Assembly: GCF_023507745.1 (NCBI RefSeq)
Contig: NZ_JALPZO010000008.1
Location: forward strand, 1 to 64,000
Reading direction: 5' to 3'
Source of the DNA: Vreelandella olivaria
GTDB lineage: Bacteria; Pseudomonadota; Gammaproteobacteria; Pseudomonadales; Halomonadaceae
Length of the DNA: 64,000 nt
This document shows, piece by piece, positions 9,059-19,262 of the stretch. The number at the start of each line of letters is the position of its first letter. Position 1 is the stretch's first letter. The position numbers were made by a program, and so were the translations under genes. The notes under the pieces were generated by a model. The model saw only the letters and a list, made by a program, of their open reading frames with translations. It did not search any database and was not told the origin of the DNA.

Positions 9059-10215
9059 AGGCGGCTCACAAAACGGGCAATACGCACGATGGCGTCCTGG
9101 AGCCGCTCAACATCATTGGTGAAGGCAATGCGTACATGGTGTTCACCGCCTTCAACAGCAAAATCAATCCCTGGAGTAACGGCCACATTCTCTTCCAGCA
9201 GCAGGCGTTCGCAAAAAACCTGACTGTCGCGGCTATAGCGGGAGATATCCAACCACAGATAAAACGCTCCCTGGGGTGGCAGGTCCGGCGCCAACCCCAG
9301 CTGCGCCAACCCATCAAGCAACACCTGGCGGCGCTCTTTCAGCGTGGCACGGCGGGTTTCAAGAATATCCCGGCACTCAGGAGTAAAGGCTGCCAGCGCC
9401 GCGTGCTGTGAGGGCGTTGGCGCGGCAAGGAACACGTTTTGGGCCAGTCGGATAATCGGTTCAACCGCGTGCCCCGGCGCAACGAGCCATCCCAGGCGCC
9501 AGCCTGTCATACCGAAGTACTTGGAAAAACTGTTAACCACAAAGGCCTTATCTGACAGTGAGGTCGCTGATAAAGGCGCATCGTCGTAATTTAACCCCTG
9601 GTAAATTTCATCCACGATAACCTCACCACCTTTGGCGTATACCGTACTGAACACTTCCTTGAGAGCATCGGCACTTAGCGTATGGCCGGTGGGGTTAGAG
9701 GGTGACGCCAGCATGGCCAGTCGTGTGCGCGTCTTCCAATGTTGATTAATCAGCGTGGCATCCAACTGCCAGCCGCTTTTTCGGTCAACGGGAATAGCAT
9801 CCACCTGCGCCCCGGCCAGGGCCATAAAGTGGCGGTTACAAGGATAATTGGGGTCCGCCATGATGACACGGTCCCCCGCTTCCACCAGTAGCTGGCTGGC
9901 CAGTAGTAAAGCCCCTGAGGCCCCGGGCGTCACCAGAATCCGGGCGGGGTCTACGGTGGCGCCAAAGTGTTCGGCATAGTGCCCAGCAATGGCCTCGCGT
10001 AGAGCAGGTAGTCCTGCCGCCGGGGTATAGCGCGTTTTGCCAGTTGCCAGCGCCTGTTGCCCAGCAGCGACAATGGGTGCTGGCGTGGCAAAATCAGGCT
10101 CTCCCACTTCGAGATGAATCACATCATGCCCTTCAGCCTCACGGGCCTGAGCCATTTCCAGTAAGTGCATTACGCGAAAGGGCGCAACATGCTCCACGCG
10201 GGAATTCCAGACCAT
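9055..10215 (-). CDS. Class I/II PLP-dependent aminotransferase
   Basis: 386-residue fold-type I aminotransferase of the aspartate aminotransferase superfamily. Seen: HLEVGEPDFATPAPI, TPGASGALLLASQLL, the substrate/PLP block ASPSNPTGHTLS, Asp-Tyr in VDEIYQGLNYDD, PLP lysine in VNSFSKYFGMTGWRLGW and the C-terminal arginine region HHVRIAFTND. Substrate cannot be assigned; similar genes next to sfsA in Pseudomonas are annotated only as aminotransferases. Encoded just ahead of, and overlapping, sfsA. Confidence 0.9.
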   Translation of the reverse strand: MVWNSRVEHVAPFRVMHLLEMAQAREAEGHDVIHLEVGEPDFATPAPIVAAGQQALATGKTRYTPAAGLPALREAIAGHYAEHFGATVDPARILVTPGASGALLLASQLLVEAGDRVIMADPNYPCNRHFMALAGAQVDAIPVDRKSGWQLDATLINQHWKTRTRLAMLASPSNPTGHTLSADALKEVFSTVYAKGGEVIVDEIYQGLNYDDAPLSATSLSDKAFVVNSFSKYFGMTGWRLGWLVAPGHAVEPIIRLAQNVFLAAPTPSQHAALAAFTPECRDILETRRATLKERRQVLLDGLAQLGLAPDLPPQGAFYLWLDISRYSRDSQVFCERLLLEENVAVTPGIDFAVEGGEHHVRIAFTNDVERLQDAIVRIARFVSRL

Positions 10216-10401
10216 AGCGGTTCCTTCACCTAAACAGTAGTAAAACGTGACACAGGTCGCACAAGCTGTAGGACCATAGTAGAAAGTGCGTTATTATGCT
10301 TGCAATGCGCTTAATTTTCAGCTAAACAAGCATCCCTTTGGCGTGAGATCGTGACACACGCTCATGGTCTATCAGCAGTCACATACGTAAGGGGCACTCC
10401 C

Positions 10402-10839
10402 ATGCCAGTAGCGGAAAAGAAATCGGAAGCGTCCAAGTCCTTCACACCGTACGAGTCGGCACCGGGTGAAGAGTACATGAACGAGAAGCAGCTCGCGCAC
10501 TTCCGCCAGCTGCTTCTGGATTGGAAGCAGGATCTCATGGAAGAGGTGGATCGTACCGTACGCCACCTGCAGGAAGATGCTAACAACTACGCCGACCCCG
10601 CCGACCGTGCCACTCAGGAAGAAGGCTTTAGTCTTGAGCTGCGCACCCGGGATCGCGAGCGTAAGTTGCTAAAGAAAATTAACGAAACCATCGAAAAGAT
10701 CGATGAGGACGACTACGGCTTCTGTGAAGCGTGCGGTGTTGAAATCGGCATCCGCCGCCTTGAAGCGCGCCCCACAGCAACGCTGTGCGTTGACTGTAAA
10801 ACCCTCGCTGAGCTTAAAGAAAAACAGCTCGGCGGTTAA
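10402..10839 (+). CDS. dksA: RNA polymerase-binding transcription factor DksA
   Basis: Binds the RNA polymerase secondary channel and works with ppGpp in the stringent response. The ATG at 10402 follows an AAGGGG ribosome-binding site and gives 145 residues; upstream in-frame codons from 10351 are probably leader. The coiled-coil tip DPADRATQEE keeps the two acidic tip residues, and the zinc finger CEAC...CVDC keeps all four cysteines. Followed by an intrinsic terminator and gluQ, the usual order. Confidence 0.96.
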   Translation: MPVAEKKSEASKSFTPYESAPGEEYMNEKQLAHFRQLLLDWKQDLMEEVDRTVRHLQEDANNYADPADRATQEEGFSLELRTRDRERKLLKKINETIEKIDEDDYGFCEACGVEIGIRRLEARPTATLCVDCKTLAELKEKQLGG

Positions 10840-10876
10840 CTGTCGGCGGCAGGACACTGCACGCTATGATCAAATC

Positions 10877-10902
10877 CGGGCACCTTTGGGGTGCCCGTTT
10901 TT
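10877..10902 (+). terminator. Intrinsic terminator after dksA
   Basis: CGGGCACC, a 5-base loop and GGTGCCCG are followed by TTTTTA. It lies between the dksA stop and gluQ. Confidence 0.88.
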
Positions 10903-10936
10903 ATTTGCGTTTTAATAAATACCGTTACTGGCTGAC

Positions 10937-11836
10937 ATGACACACACTTCTCGCTACCGGGGTCGCTTTGCTCCCACACCCTCAGGGCCATTACACTTTG
11001 GTTCGCTAGTGGCGGCCTTAGGCAGCTATTTAGACGCCCGAGCCGCTGGCGGGACGTGGCTGGTGCGGATTGAGGATATCGACCCACCTCGTTGTCCGCC
11101 GGGCAGTGACAACACTATCCTGCGCCAGCTAGAAGCATTCGGCCTGCACTGGGATGAGCCGGTACAGTGGCAACATAACCACAGTGAAGCCTACCAGCAG
11201 GCTCTGGATCAACTGATTGCCCAGGGATTGGCTTACCCCTGCAGCTGCTCGCGCAAACAGTGGCAGGCATTCTCGATTTACCCCGGCTGGTGCCGCAGCG
11301 GCGTACGTGACGCAACAAAACCCGTTGCCTGGCGGTTGCGCAGTGACTTGGCACAGCGCCCAATCACTTGGCATGATCGCCTGTTTGGCTTTCAGCAGTT
11401 TGATCCCGCCACCCTCGGCGATGTGGTGTTAAAGCGCAAGGATCAGCTGTGGGCATATCAATTGGCTGTGGTGGTCGACGATGCGGAGCAGGATATTACC
11501 GATGTGGTTCGAGGCATTGACCTGCTGGACAATACGCCCTGGCAGTGCCAAATCCAGTCAGCCCTTGGCCTGCCAACACCCCGCTATCTTCATCTTCCAC
11601 TCATTGTGACCGCTGCAGGGCAAAAGCTCTCCAAGCAAAATCTGGCCCCGGCCCTGGCGGAGGAAACCCGTGGCATTCGCCGCCAGTTATTTAATGCCTT
11701 GCAGGTGTTGGACCAGTCACCGCCTGATACGCTTATTGAGGAGCCACCAGAGACCCAACTGCGCTGGGCAACGAAACACTGGTCCATTGCGCAGTTGTCT
11801 CCCACCGCCCACCGCCGCTTGCCCCAGGAGCCTTAA
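10937..11836 (+). CDS. gluQ: Glutamyl-Q tRNA(Asp) synthetase
   Basis: Truncated GluRS-like class I enzyme that attaches glutamate to the queuosine of tRNA-Asp rather than to a tRNA 3' end. 299 residues, so it lacks the anticodon-binding domain of GltX. Seen: [17 protein letters not shown] (HIGH-type), RIEDIDPPR, zinc ligands CSC...Y...C around residues 98-120, and the KLSKQN version of KMSKS. Located after dksA as in many gammaproteobacteria. Confidence 0.94.
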   Translation: MTHTSRYRGRFAPTPSGPLHFGSLVAALGSYLDARAAGGTWLVRIEDIDPPRCPPGSDNTILRQLEAFGLHWDEPVQWQHNHSEAYQQALDQLIAQGLAYPCSCSRKQWQAFSIYPGWCRSGVRDATKPVAWRLRSDLAQRPITWHDRLFGFQQFDPATLGDVVLKRKDQLWAYQLAVVVDDAEQDITDVVRGIDLLDNTPWQCQIQSALGLPTPRYLHLPLIVTAAGQKLSKQNLAPALAEETRGIRRQLFNALQVLDQSPPDTLIEEPPETQLRWATKHWSIAQLSPTAHRRLPQEP

Positions 11837-11837
11837 C

Positions 11838-12014
11838 ATGTACGTTTATCGCATCATGCTGTTCCTGGTGTTTGGTGGGTATCTGCTCTCCCCGCTACTG
11901 ATGAATGGCTGGGGCGACCCCAGCGTTGCCTGGTATCGCCCGTTTGCCATTTGGGGAGGGTTAATCGCCTTAACACTGTGGCTGGAGCAAAAGAGGAAGT
12001 TAGATGAGCGTTGA
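11838..12014 (+). CDS. cbrX: Small membrane protein upstream of cbrA (CbrX-like)
   Basis: 58-residue protein with two hydrophobic segments (about 4-22 and 35-50) and a charged end (EQKRKLDER). Starts two bases after the gluQ stop, with AGGAG at 11826-11830, and overlaps the cbrA start by 11 bases. In Pseudomonas a small ORF at this exact place, named cbrX, is co-transcribed and translationally coupled with cbrA. The symbol rests on position and size, not on strong sequence identity. Confidence 0.75.
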   Translation: MYVYRIMLFLVFGGYLLSPLLMNGWGDPSVAWYRPFAIWGGLIALTLWLEQKRKLDER

Positions 12015-14949
12015 GTTAATCAGCGTACTGCTCCTAGGCCTGGGCTATCTGGCACTGCTGTTTGGCTGCGGTATGGCCGTTGAGCGCGGCTGGGTTCCCG
12101 TGCGCATCACGCGCCACCCGATGGTTTACACCCTTGCTTTAGGGGTATACGCCAGTGCCTGGGCCATTTATGGCAGCGTGGAACTGGCTTCCCAGGCAGG
12201 CTTTGGCTATCTGGCCTACTACCTGGGCGCTGCGGGCGCTTTTCTGCTTGCGCCGGTTCTGCTGGTGCCCATTCAGCGCATTACCCGCACCTACCAGCTC
12301 TCCTCACTGGCTGACCTGTTTGCCTTTCGCTTTCGCTCTCGCTGGGTAGGCACCCTGGTGACGCTGCTTAGCCTGTTCGCGGTATTACCGTTACTGGGTA
12401 TCCAGGTGCAAACCCTGAGTGATGCGGTACATCTGCTCACGGGTAGCCGCTTCAGCGCTGCCGTCGCGCTGCTGTTTTGTGGCGTGATTGCAGCGTTCGC
12501 CGTACTATTCGGTGCACGCCATAGCCACCACAACCGTCACGACACGCTACTGAGCGTGCTCGCGCTTGAGTCAGTGATCAAGCTTATGGCCATGCTGGGG
12601 TTAGGTGCGATTGCCCTATGGTGGGTATTTGACGGCCCTCAGGACCTGCAGCTATGGCTGGAAGGGCCAGGGTATACAGCCCAGGCGGCCACCCCTAAGC
12701 TTGAGGCTGCCCAATGGCGCACCCTGTTGCTACTGTTCTTTGCAGCAGCGTTTATGATGCCGCACCTGTTCCACATCACCTTCGCTGAAAGCCTTTCCCG
12801 CCATACCTTGCTTCAGGCCAGCTGGACGCTACCACTCTTTTTACTCCTCATGGCCCTTCCTGTTCCGCTGATATGGTGGGCTGCCAAATCGACGCACGAA
12901 ACCATCCCCGTGGCGGCATATGCCGCCTACATGATGTCTGAACACTGGTGGGTGGGCGCGCTAGCGTTTTTGGGCGGCCTAGCTGCCGCCAGCGGCACCA
13001 TGATTATGATTGCCCTGGCACTTTCCGGCATGGTGCTCAATCACGTAGTACTGGTCGCCCGCCCTCCCGAGGCACGCAGCGATTTATACGGCTGGTTATT
13101 ATGGCTCCGGCGTGGCCTGGTGGTAGCGGTCATTGTGGGGGGCTGGCTGTTTGCTGAAAGTGTTGGCCGCCACCACTCTCTGACGAGCCTTGGGCTGTCT
13201 GCATTTGTGGGGATGGCACAGTGCCTGCCAGGCATGCTCGCGCTACTTTACTGGCCGGGAGCTAACCGCAAAGGTATGGTGACCGGATTGATCGGCGGGA
13301 TCGTGATGTGGCTATGGGGACTATGGCTACCCCTGCTCTTCGATATCCCTATGCCAGCGATGCCCTTTACGCCGTTAATGCCGGTCGATGCGCCCCCCTG
13401 GTATAACGTCACGCTGATCTCCCTGGCGGTTAATATTGTGCTGTTAATCGTTATTTCACTCTTCACCCGCACGTCTGAAGGGGAGCGCTCTGCGGCTGAA
13501 GCCTGCTCGGTAGATGCCGTCATCCGGTCCAAGCGCTTACCGCTGGAAGCGGCAACCGCCGGTGATTTTTCGACCCATCTGGCCCAGGCGCTCGGCGATG
13601 AGGCCGCCAGCCGGGAAGTGGCCCGGGCCCTTAAGGCACTTAACTTCACTCCCCAAGAGCGCCGCCCTTACGCGCTGCGGCGTTTACGTGACCGAATTCA
13701 AGCCAACCTTTCCGGCCTGATGGGTCCCTCTGTGGCACGGGATATCGTGGACCGTTACCTGCCCTATCGCCATGACGATGCCCCTGTTACCGACGATATC
13801 CATTTTGTAGAGAGCCGCCTGGAAGCCTACCGCTCAAGACTTACCGGGCTTGCCCGGGAGCTGGACGGACTACGCCGCCATCACCGGCAGACGCTTGCCT
13901 ACCTGCCAGTGGGTCTGTGCGTACTGGGCGACGACGATGAACTGCTCATGTGGAATCAGGCGCTTTCACAGCTATCGGGTATTAGCGGCGAAAGCGTTAT
14001 CGGGTCACGCCGTGACAGCCTGCCCGCCCCATGGCCCACGCTGTTGGGGAGCGTGCTCCACGCCCCCCACACACCGCTCTATAAACAGGCTGTGTCACTA
14101 CATGGCAAAGACTACTTCCTTACCCTGCATAAAGCCGTACTAAGCGGCCATGATAGCCGTGGCGGCAGTGTGATCCTGGTTGAAGACCACAGCGAAATGA
14201 AATGGCTGGAAGATGAGCTGGTCCATGCGGCGCGCCTTGCTTCGATTGGTCAGCTCGCCGCCGGGGTCGCTCACGAAATTGGCAACCCTATTACTGGCAT
14301 CTCATCGTTGGCGCAAAACCTGCGCTACGACACTGATGACCCAGCACTACTGGAAACCGCCGACCAGATCCAACAGCTTACCCAACGGGTCACTAAAATC
14401 GTCAACTCGCTGGTGGGATTTGCTCATGGAGGACGTCCGACGGGGCCACTTCCCGTCTCTCCGGTATCGCTTAAGACTATTAGCGAAGACGCGTTACACT
14501 TGATCCACTTAGCTCGCTCGGGCGAGGATATCATCTTCACCAATGCCTGCCCGGACGATATCGCGGTACGTGGTGATTCCCAGCGCCTAACCCAGGTCAT
14601 GGTTAATCTGCTGAGCAACGCCCGGGATGCCTGCCAGGATCAGGGAAGTATTTTGATTGAGGCAGGCACCCAGGCCAGCCATGCCTGGTGGCGAGTGACC
14701 GACAATGGCCACGGTATTGCGCCCAGCGTTAAGAATCGCCTGTTCGAACCCTTTACCACTACCAAACCAGCAGGCGAAGGCACCGGGCTTGGGTTATCGT
14801 TGGCGTACCAGATTATCAATGAGCATCAAGGCAAAATAGACGTGGCCTCGCCACCTCCCGGACAGCCTCGCGGCACGGCCATTACGCTCTGGCTACCGCT
14901 TTACCAACAGGATGATCTTTCACTCCATGCCCAGGATACTGATTGTTGA
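12004..14949 (+). CDS. cbrA: Sensor histidine kinase CbrA with transporter-like domain
   Basis: 981-residue inner-membrane sensor of the CbrA-CbrB system for carbon/nitrogen balance. The N-terminal half has about a dozen hydrophobic helices resembling a sodium/solute symporter (SLC5 family). A linking region and a PAS-like domain (about 630-740) follow. The HisKA box [15 protein letters not shown] carries phospho-acceptor His757. The HATPase shows [18 protein letters not shown] and the G2 motif [12 protein letters not shown]. The gene overlaps cbrX by 11 bases and cbrB by 23 bases. It may sense or move amino acids such as histidine, as proposed for Pseudomonas CbrA. Confidence 0.92.
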   Translation: MSVELISVLLLGLGYLALLFGCGMAVERGWVPVRITRHPMVYTLALGVYASAWAIYGSVELASQAGFGYLAYYLGAAGAFLLAPVLLVPIQRITRTYQLSSLADLFAFRFRSRWVGTLVTLLSLFAVLPLLGIQVQTLSDAVHLLTGSRFSAAVALLFCGVIAAFAVLFGARHSHHNRHDTLLSVLALESVIKLMAMLGLGAIALWWVFDGPQDLQLWLEGPGYTAQAATPKLEAAQWRTLLLLFFAAAFMMPHLFHITFAESLSRHTLLQASWTLPLFLLLMALPVPLIWWAAKSTHETIPVAAYAAYMMSEHWWVGALAFLGGLAAASGTMIMIALALSGMVLNHVVLVARPPEARSDLYGWLLWLRRGLVVAVIVGGWLFAESVGRHHSLTSLGLSAFVGMAQCLPGMLALLYWPGANRKGMVTGLIGGIVMWLWGLWLPLLFDIPMPAMPFTPLMPVDAPPWYNVTLISLAVNIVLLIVISLFTRTSEGERSAAEACSVDAVIRSKRLPLEAATAGDFSTHLAQALGDEAASREVARALKALNFTPQERRPYALRRLRDRIQANLSGLMGPSVARDIVDRYLPYRHDDAPVTDDIHFVESRLEAYRSRLTGLARELDGLRRHHRQTLAYLPVGLCVLGDDDELLMWNQALSQLSGISGESVIGSRRDSLPAPWPTLLGSVLHAPHTPLYKQAVSLHGKDYFLTLHKAVLSGHDSRGGSVILVEDHSEMKWLEDELVHAARLASIGQLAAGVAHEIGNPITGISSLAQNLRYDTDDPALLETADQIQQLTQRVTKIVNSLVGFAHGGRPTGPLPVSPVSLKTISEDALHLIHLARSGEDIIFTNACPDDIAVRGDSQRLTQVMVNLLSNARDACQDQGSILIEAGTQASHAWWRVTDNGHGIAPSVKNRLFEPFTTTKPAGEGTGLGLSLAYQIINEHQGKIDVASPPPGQPRGTAITLWLPLYQQDDLSLHAQDTDC

Positions 14950-16312
14950 AGATGAAGCGATTATTCGCAGCGCACTAAAGCGCTTACTGGAACGTCACAG
15001 CTATACCGTGAGCGAAGCCGCGAGCGCTGAAGAAGCCGGTACCCTGCCACTCAACGAGTTTGACCTCATCATCAGCGATCTGCGCCTGCCGGGTGAACCC
15101 GGAACCACACTGATCAGCGCCGCCGCCCCTGCTCCGGTACTGATCATGACCAGCTATGCCAGTATGCGCTCTGCGGTTGACGCCCTGAAACAAGGTGCCG
15201 TTGATTATGTCGCCAAACCCTTCGATCACACGGAGCTGCTTGAAACTGTCGAGCGTATTCTGCATAAGCAGACAATGCAGCACGGCACGCCTCCTGACAT
15301 CACCGATGAGGGGGGCGGACGCCAGACCATGATCGGTGACTGCGCCGCCATGCAGCAGGTTTATACCCGTATCCGTAAGACTGCCCCCGCCGATGTTACT
15401 GTACTGATACAAGGGGAATCCGGTACCGGTAAAGAGCTGGTGGCCCGTGCAATTCACCAACAAAGCAAGCGTGCCAACGCACCGCTTATCTGCGTTAACT
15501 GCGCCGCTATTCCGGAAACTCTCATCGAATCTGAGCTGTTCGGCCATGAAAAAGGGGCTTTCACTGGTGCCAGTGCCGCACGTACAGGTCTGGTGGAAGC
15601 CGCTGACGGTGGCACGCTCTTCCTGGATGAGATAGGAGAGCTACCGTTGGATGCCCAGGCGCGGCTGTTACGTGTTTTGCAAGAGGGTGAAATTCGCAAA
15701 ATTGGCTCTGTCGAAACGCGCCATGTGGATGTCCGTCTCATCGCCGCGACTCACCGGGATCTTCGGGCGCTATCGAGAAGCGGCGAGTTCCGTCTGGACC
15801 TCTACTACCGGCTCAATGTGATGCAGATTGCACTGCCACCACTGAGGGAGCGCGAAGAGGATGTGCTGAAGATTGCCGATATCCTTCTGGAAAAAGCCTG
15901 CAAACGTCATGAGCGCCCAGGGCTGCGGCTCTCCAGAGCGGCACGCCAAGACCTGCAGGACTACCCATGGCCGGGTAACGTACGGGAGCTGGAGAATGCC
16001 CTTGAACGGGGGGTGATCCTCGCCGAAGGCCACCTGATCCACCCGGATGACCTGGGCCTGGGGCCGGTAGTAAACCGTCCTCCCACCCCCAGCAGCACCG
16101 CACCTACAAACGGGACAGAATCCACATCACTGCCTGGGGATGAGGAGGATCTGTCGCTGGAAGACTACTTTCAACACTTTGTGTTAGAGCACCAGGACCA
16201 GATGAGTGAAACCGAGCTGGCCCAAAAGCTGGGAATCAGCCGAAAAAACTTATGGGAACGTCGCCAACGACTGGGCATACCCCGCAAAAAAACAGCACGG
16301 CGCCCCGGTTAA
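14927..16312 (+). CDS. cbrB: Sigma-54-dependent response regulator CbrB
   Basis: 461-residue NtrC-family activator. Receiver domain with phospho-acceptor Asp51 in [13 protein letters not shown] and K97 in KPFD. The AAA+ domain has Walker A GESGTGKE (163-170), the sigma-54-contact loop GAFTGA (210-215) and Walker [10 protein letters not shown]. The C-terminal Fis-type helix-turn-helix is [20 protein letters not shown]. The ATG at 14927 matches the Pseudomonas start (xxxILIVEDE); an ATG at 14912 is possible. The intact GAFTGA loop implies it activates sigma-54 promoters, and one lies 218 bp downstream at 16530-16545. Confidence 0.94.
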   Translation: MPRILIVEDEAIIRSALKRLLERHSYTVSEAASAEEAGTLPLNEFDLIISDLRLPGEPGTTLISAAAPAPVLIMTSYASMRSAVDALKQGAVDYVAKPFDHTELLETVERILHKQTMQHGTPPDITDEGGGRQTMIGDCAAMQQVYTRIRKTAPADVTVLIQGESGTGKELVARAIHQQSKRANAPLICVNCAAIPETLIESELFGHEKGAFTGASAARTGLVEAADGGTLFLDEIGELPLDAQARLLRVLQEGEIRKIGSVETRHVDVRLIAATHRDLRALSRSGEFRLDLYYRLNVMQIALPPLREREEDVLKIADILLEKACKRHERPGLRLSRAARQDLQDYPWPGNVRELENALERGVILAEGHLIHPDDLGLGPVVNRPPTPSSTAPTNGTESTSLPGDEEDLSLEDYFQHFVLEHQDQMSETELAQKLGISRKNLWERRQRLGIPRKKTARRPG

Positions 16313-16390
16313 GCGGTGCCGCTGGCAAATCACCGCACACCTACGACTAACGTATAATACACTGATTTTAATAAAAAATATTCAAAATAG

Positions 16391-16455
16391 CGTTACCTCA
16401 CCACTGTTACCTTCCCACACAACTCGGCTTAAAAATCCACTAAATGCGGGTAACA
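16391..16455 (+). promoter_or_regulatory. Candidate CbrB upstream activating half-sites
   Basis: GTTACC (16392-16397), TGTTAC (16405-16410) and the inverted GTAACA (16450-16455) lie about 100-165 bases upstream of the predicted sigma-54 transcription start, the usual distance for an enhancer-binding protein. TGTTAC/GTAACA half-sites resemble those reported for CbrB in Pseudomonas as I recall them. No gene is present from 16313 to 16529. Confidence 0.45.
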
Positions 16456-16529
16456 CTTTCAGCTTTCACGTGCGACCTGGCATTGCACAAAAACGCCAAC
16501 TCCATGAAATTTATAGCTTATCCAACAAG

Positions 16530-16545
16530 TGGCACGACGAGTGCA
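16530..16545 (+). promoter_or_regulatory. Sigma-54 promoter of the CrcZ-like RNA
   Basis: TGGCAC-GACGA-GTGCA matches the -24/-12 consensus TGGCAC-N5-TTGCA with a single mismatch. GG and GC are 12 bases apart as required. It predicts a start near 16556, just before the A-rich RNA and downstream of cbrB. Confidence 0.75.
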
Positions 16546-16555
16546 ATATTACTGG

Positions 16556-17020
16556 GTAAGAAAAATAAACTGGGCAGCGCGGTAAGTCGCCAACAAAAAC
16601 AACAAGACACCGCCCCGACCTGAGCCAAAACAAAAACAACAGGGCCAGGCAGAGATAACAGCACCAACAAGAACAACAGGCTTGAGTCTCACTACTTGCT
16701 TGCGCCAGGCAGCATAAGCGCAGCGAACAATAACAACAGCCAGCAAGTGCCCAAAAAGGACGCGATGTACAACGGAGACTCTACGTACCAACAAGAATAA
16801 TAGTAGAGCGTGTGTACACCCCCGGAGCCAATAACAATTCGCCGGGAGGGAAAAGTTCGCGGTTGGATTATTGTTTTGAATACGAGGCGGTCGGAATTGA
16901 TCAGGTATTTATATCTACCGACTGCGGTGCGTATTCAGGGCGATGTGCCATCATGAATAAAAACAGCAGCATGGACGCTGATTGTCTGCTTTATAGGGGA
17001 GGCTAGCTTAGCCTCCCCTT
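16556..17020 (+). ncRNA. crcZ: CrcZ-like small RNA, decoy for Hfq/Crc
   Basis: No credible protein is encoded here. About 465 bases run from the sigma-54 start to a strong hairpin. Repeated A-rich motifs of the AACAANAA type occur at 16592-16606, 16626-16641, 16665-16677, 16726-16738 and 16790-16800, with weaker copies at 16830-16837 and 16956-16965. In Pseudomonas the RNA between cbrB and pcnB is CrcZ (about 400 nt, CbrB/sigma-54 driven). It titrates Hfq (with Crc) through such motifs and relieves catabolite repression. Position, promoter, motif content and terminator all agree. Exact ends are inferred. Confidence 0.8.
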
Positions 17021-17022
17021 TC
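16995..17022 (+). terminator. Terminator of the CrcZ-like RNA
   Basis: An 11-bp perfect stem (AGGGGAGGCTA / TAGCCTCCCCT) with a 3-base loop is followed by a short T run. It separates the RNA from pcnB. Confidence 0.8.
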
Positions 17023-17159
17023 CGCGTTTAAAGGTTTTGTTTTTTTACAAACCGACTTAGGTGCTTTGCAAGCATTGAGGGGTCGGCTACACTCAGCGAC
17101 TTACCACCAAACTGCACGGTCACTTTTTCAAAAAAAACCCTGCGAGTCGATATCGTCGC

Positions 17160-18545
17160 ATGTTCAAAGGATTTACCCGTTTCTTACATAGCCCGGGAGA
17201 GCAATTGAAACCCCTGCTCGATTCCCCAGAGAGCACCACTGATGCTCTCAGTCCCCGTATCATTCCGCGCTCCGAGCACCCTGTTTCTCGTCAGCAGATG
17301 AGCGACGCCGCTTTAAAGGTTCTCTATCGCCTGAACAGTGCCGGCTTTGATGCCTATCTGGTAGGCGGCTGTATTCGTGATGCGCTACTGGGCAAGATGC
17401 CTAAAGATTTCGACGTGGCCACCAACGCCACGCCGGAACAGGTGCGGGACTTATTTCGTAACTCACGCATGATTGGCAGGCGTTTTCGCATTGTGCATGT
17501 GCGCTTCGGCCGTGAGGTGATTGAAGTCACTACTTTCCGTGGCCAACCCCAGGATGAACACGGTGACCACATCGCCCAACAGTCGGATGCCGGCCTGTTA
17601 TTACGCGATAACGTATGGGGCAACATCGAAGAGGATGCACTGCGCCGTGACTTCACTGTTAACGCGCTTTACTACAACATTGCCGACTTCACCATCCATG
17701 ACTTCGCCAACGGTGCAAGGGATATTGAGTCGCGCACGCTACGTCTGATTGGTGACCCTGCCACTCGCTACCGGGAAGACCCCGTACGCATGCTGCGGGC
17801 CGTACGCTTTGCTGCCAAGCTTGATTTCACTATCGAGCCAAACACCGAAGCACCCATGTACGAGCTGGCGCCACTGTTGCTGCAAATTCCTCCGGCGCGG
17901 CTCTTCGATGAAGTACTCAAGTTATTTATGTCGGGGAATGGCTTAATCACTTTCCGCCTGCTGAGTCATTACAATTTATTTGGCATGCTATTCCCTGAAG
18001 CGGAAGAAGCAATGGCCGATGCAGCCTGGGCCGAAGAGCTGATTGAGCAGGCGCTTACCAATACTGACAAGCGCATTGCTGAAGACCGCCCGGTCACCCC
18101 CGCGTTTTTATTAGCCGCCTTCTTATGGGCACCAGTGGCTCATCGCCAGGCAGAGCTGGAGCGCGATGGAATGCCTGCCATTCCCGCCTTGCAAACAGCA
18201 GCCCAGGAAGTGGTTGCACGTCAGCTTCAGCACACCTCTATTCCCAAACGCTTTGGTATGCCCATGCGCGATATTTGGGAACTACAGGCACGCTTACCCA
18301 TGCGGCGAGGAAAAAGAGCCTTCCAGACCCGTGAACATCCGCGCTTTCGCGCCGCCTATGACTTACTGCTCCTCCGTGAACAGGCAGGTGAAATACCGCG
18401 TGGCCTGGGAGATTGGTGGACTGCTTTCCAGCAAGGCGACGAACACGAGCAGCTCCGATTACTGCAAAAAGTTGGCAGCGACCCGGCCAGCCAGGGTGAC
18501 CGCCGCCGCAAAAAACGCCGTAAACCGCGTAAAGCCGAACAGTGA
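17160..18545 (+). CDS. pcnB: Poly(A) polymerase I
   Basis: Adds 3' poly(A) tails that destabilise RNA. 461 residues, close to the family length. The nucleotidyltransferase core VGGCIRDALLGKMPKDFDVATNATPEQV holds the catalytic carboxylates, and RRDFTVNALYYN and RYREDPVRMLRAVRFAAKL follow. The C-terminus is very basic (RRRKKRRKPRK), as expected for PAP I rather than the CCA-adding enzyme. Followed 12 bp later by folK. Confidence 0.95.
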   Translation: MFKGFTRFLHSPGEQLKPLLDSPESTTDALSPRIIPRSEHPVSRQQMSDAALKVLYRLNSAGFDAYLVGGCIRDALLGKMPKDFDVATNATPEQVRDLFRNSRMIGRRFRIVHVRFGREVIEVTTFRGQPQDEHGDHIAQQSDAGLLLRDNVWGNIEEDALRRDFTVNALYYNIADFTIHDFANGARDIESRTLRLIGDPATRYREDPVRMLRAVRFAAKLDFTIEPNTEAPMYELAPLLLQIPPARLFDEVLKLFMSGNGLITFRLLSHYNLFGMLFPEAEEAMADAAWAEELIEQALTNTDKRIAEDRPVTPAFLLAAFLWAPVAHRQAELERDGMPAIPALQTAAQEVVARQLQHTSIPKRFGMPMRDIWELQARLPMRRGKRAFQTREHPRFRAAYDLLLLREQAGEIPRGLGDWWTAFQQGDEHEQLRLLQKVGSDPASQGDRRRKKRRKPRKAEQ

Positions 18546-18557
18546 GCGCCACCCATC

Positions 18558-19076
18558 ATGCCCCGTGCTTATATCGGTTTAGGTAGTAACCTCGAAAACC
18601 CCGTCACCCAGGTACGTCAAGCGTTAATCGAGCTGAACGATCTTCCACTTGGCCGGTTAGTGGCGGCATCCTCGCTCTATGCCACCCCCCCAGTGGGACC
18701 GCAGGATCAGCCCGACTTTATTAACGCGGTGGCTGCCATTGAAACCCGGTTGTCACCACTGGCACTGCTCGACCAGCTTCAGGCACTAGAGCAGCGCCAC
18801 CGCCGCCGGCGGTTGCGCCACTGGGGGCCGCGTACGCTTGACCTGGACCTGCTGCTCTATGATCAGCAAGCAATTAATCATCCACGTTTGCAGGTTCCCC
18901 ACCCCGAGATGCACGAACGTGGCTTTGTGCTGATCCCCCTAGCAGAGCTGGTACGGGCCTTGGATCATCCGCTGACTCTGTATGAGCAGCCACTAGGCAG
19001 CTGGCTGGATGGTCTGCAACAAACCGAAATACACCGTTTGACCGACCAGAACATCACCGCTACTGCTACCATCTGA
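18558..19076 (+). CDS. folK: 2-amino-4-hydroxy-6-hydroxymethyldihydropteridine pyrophosphokinase
   Basis: Transfers pyrophosphate from ATP to the pterin before dihydropteroate synthase in folate synthesis. 172 residues. Seen: YIGLGSNLENP at the start, ATPPVGPQDQPDFINAV and the diagnostic GPRTLDLDLLLYD with the catalytic aspartates, then HPEMHERGFVLIPL. Lies directly after pcnB and before the pan genes, as in Pseudomonas. Confidence 0.95.
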   Translation: MPRAYIGLGSNLENPVTQVRQALIELNDLPLGRLVAASSLYATPPVGPQDQPDFINAVAAIETRLSPLALLDQLQALEQRHRRRRLRHWGPRTLDLDLLLYDQQAINHPRLQVPHPEMHERGFVLIPLAELVRALDHPLTLYEQPLGSWLDGLQQTEIHRLTDQNITATATI

Positions 19077-19262
19077 CTCAAATCTCGACACCAGACCCAC
19101 ATTCAGGTAACAATTGCCGGTTACGCCACTTCGCGTTTGCAGGGATGCAGCGATAATAATGGTCGGCTGCCTAGAAGATGCCTGGAACATTAGCGCGCAA
19201 AGCACGTTTTCAGTCATCGGCCAAGCGGCATCGGCCCCACGTAGAAATTACGAGAGCACGCC

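Noticed and set aside
16590-16800. Repeated A-rich motifs as a CRISPR array or tandem repeat
   Set aside because: The motifs are short (8-15 bases), imperfect and unevenly spaced, without constant repeat/spacer lengths. An Hfq/Crc-binding RNA explains them better.
16812-17006. Open frame of 64 codons inside the CrcZ-like RNA
   Set aside because: It has no ribosome-binding site and composition unlike proteins nearby, and it overlaps the RNA up to its terminator.
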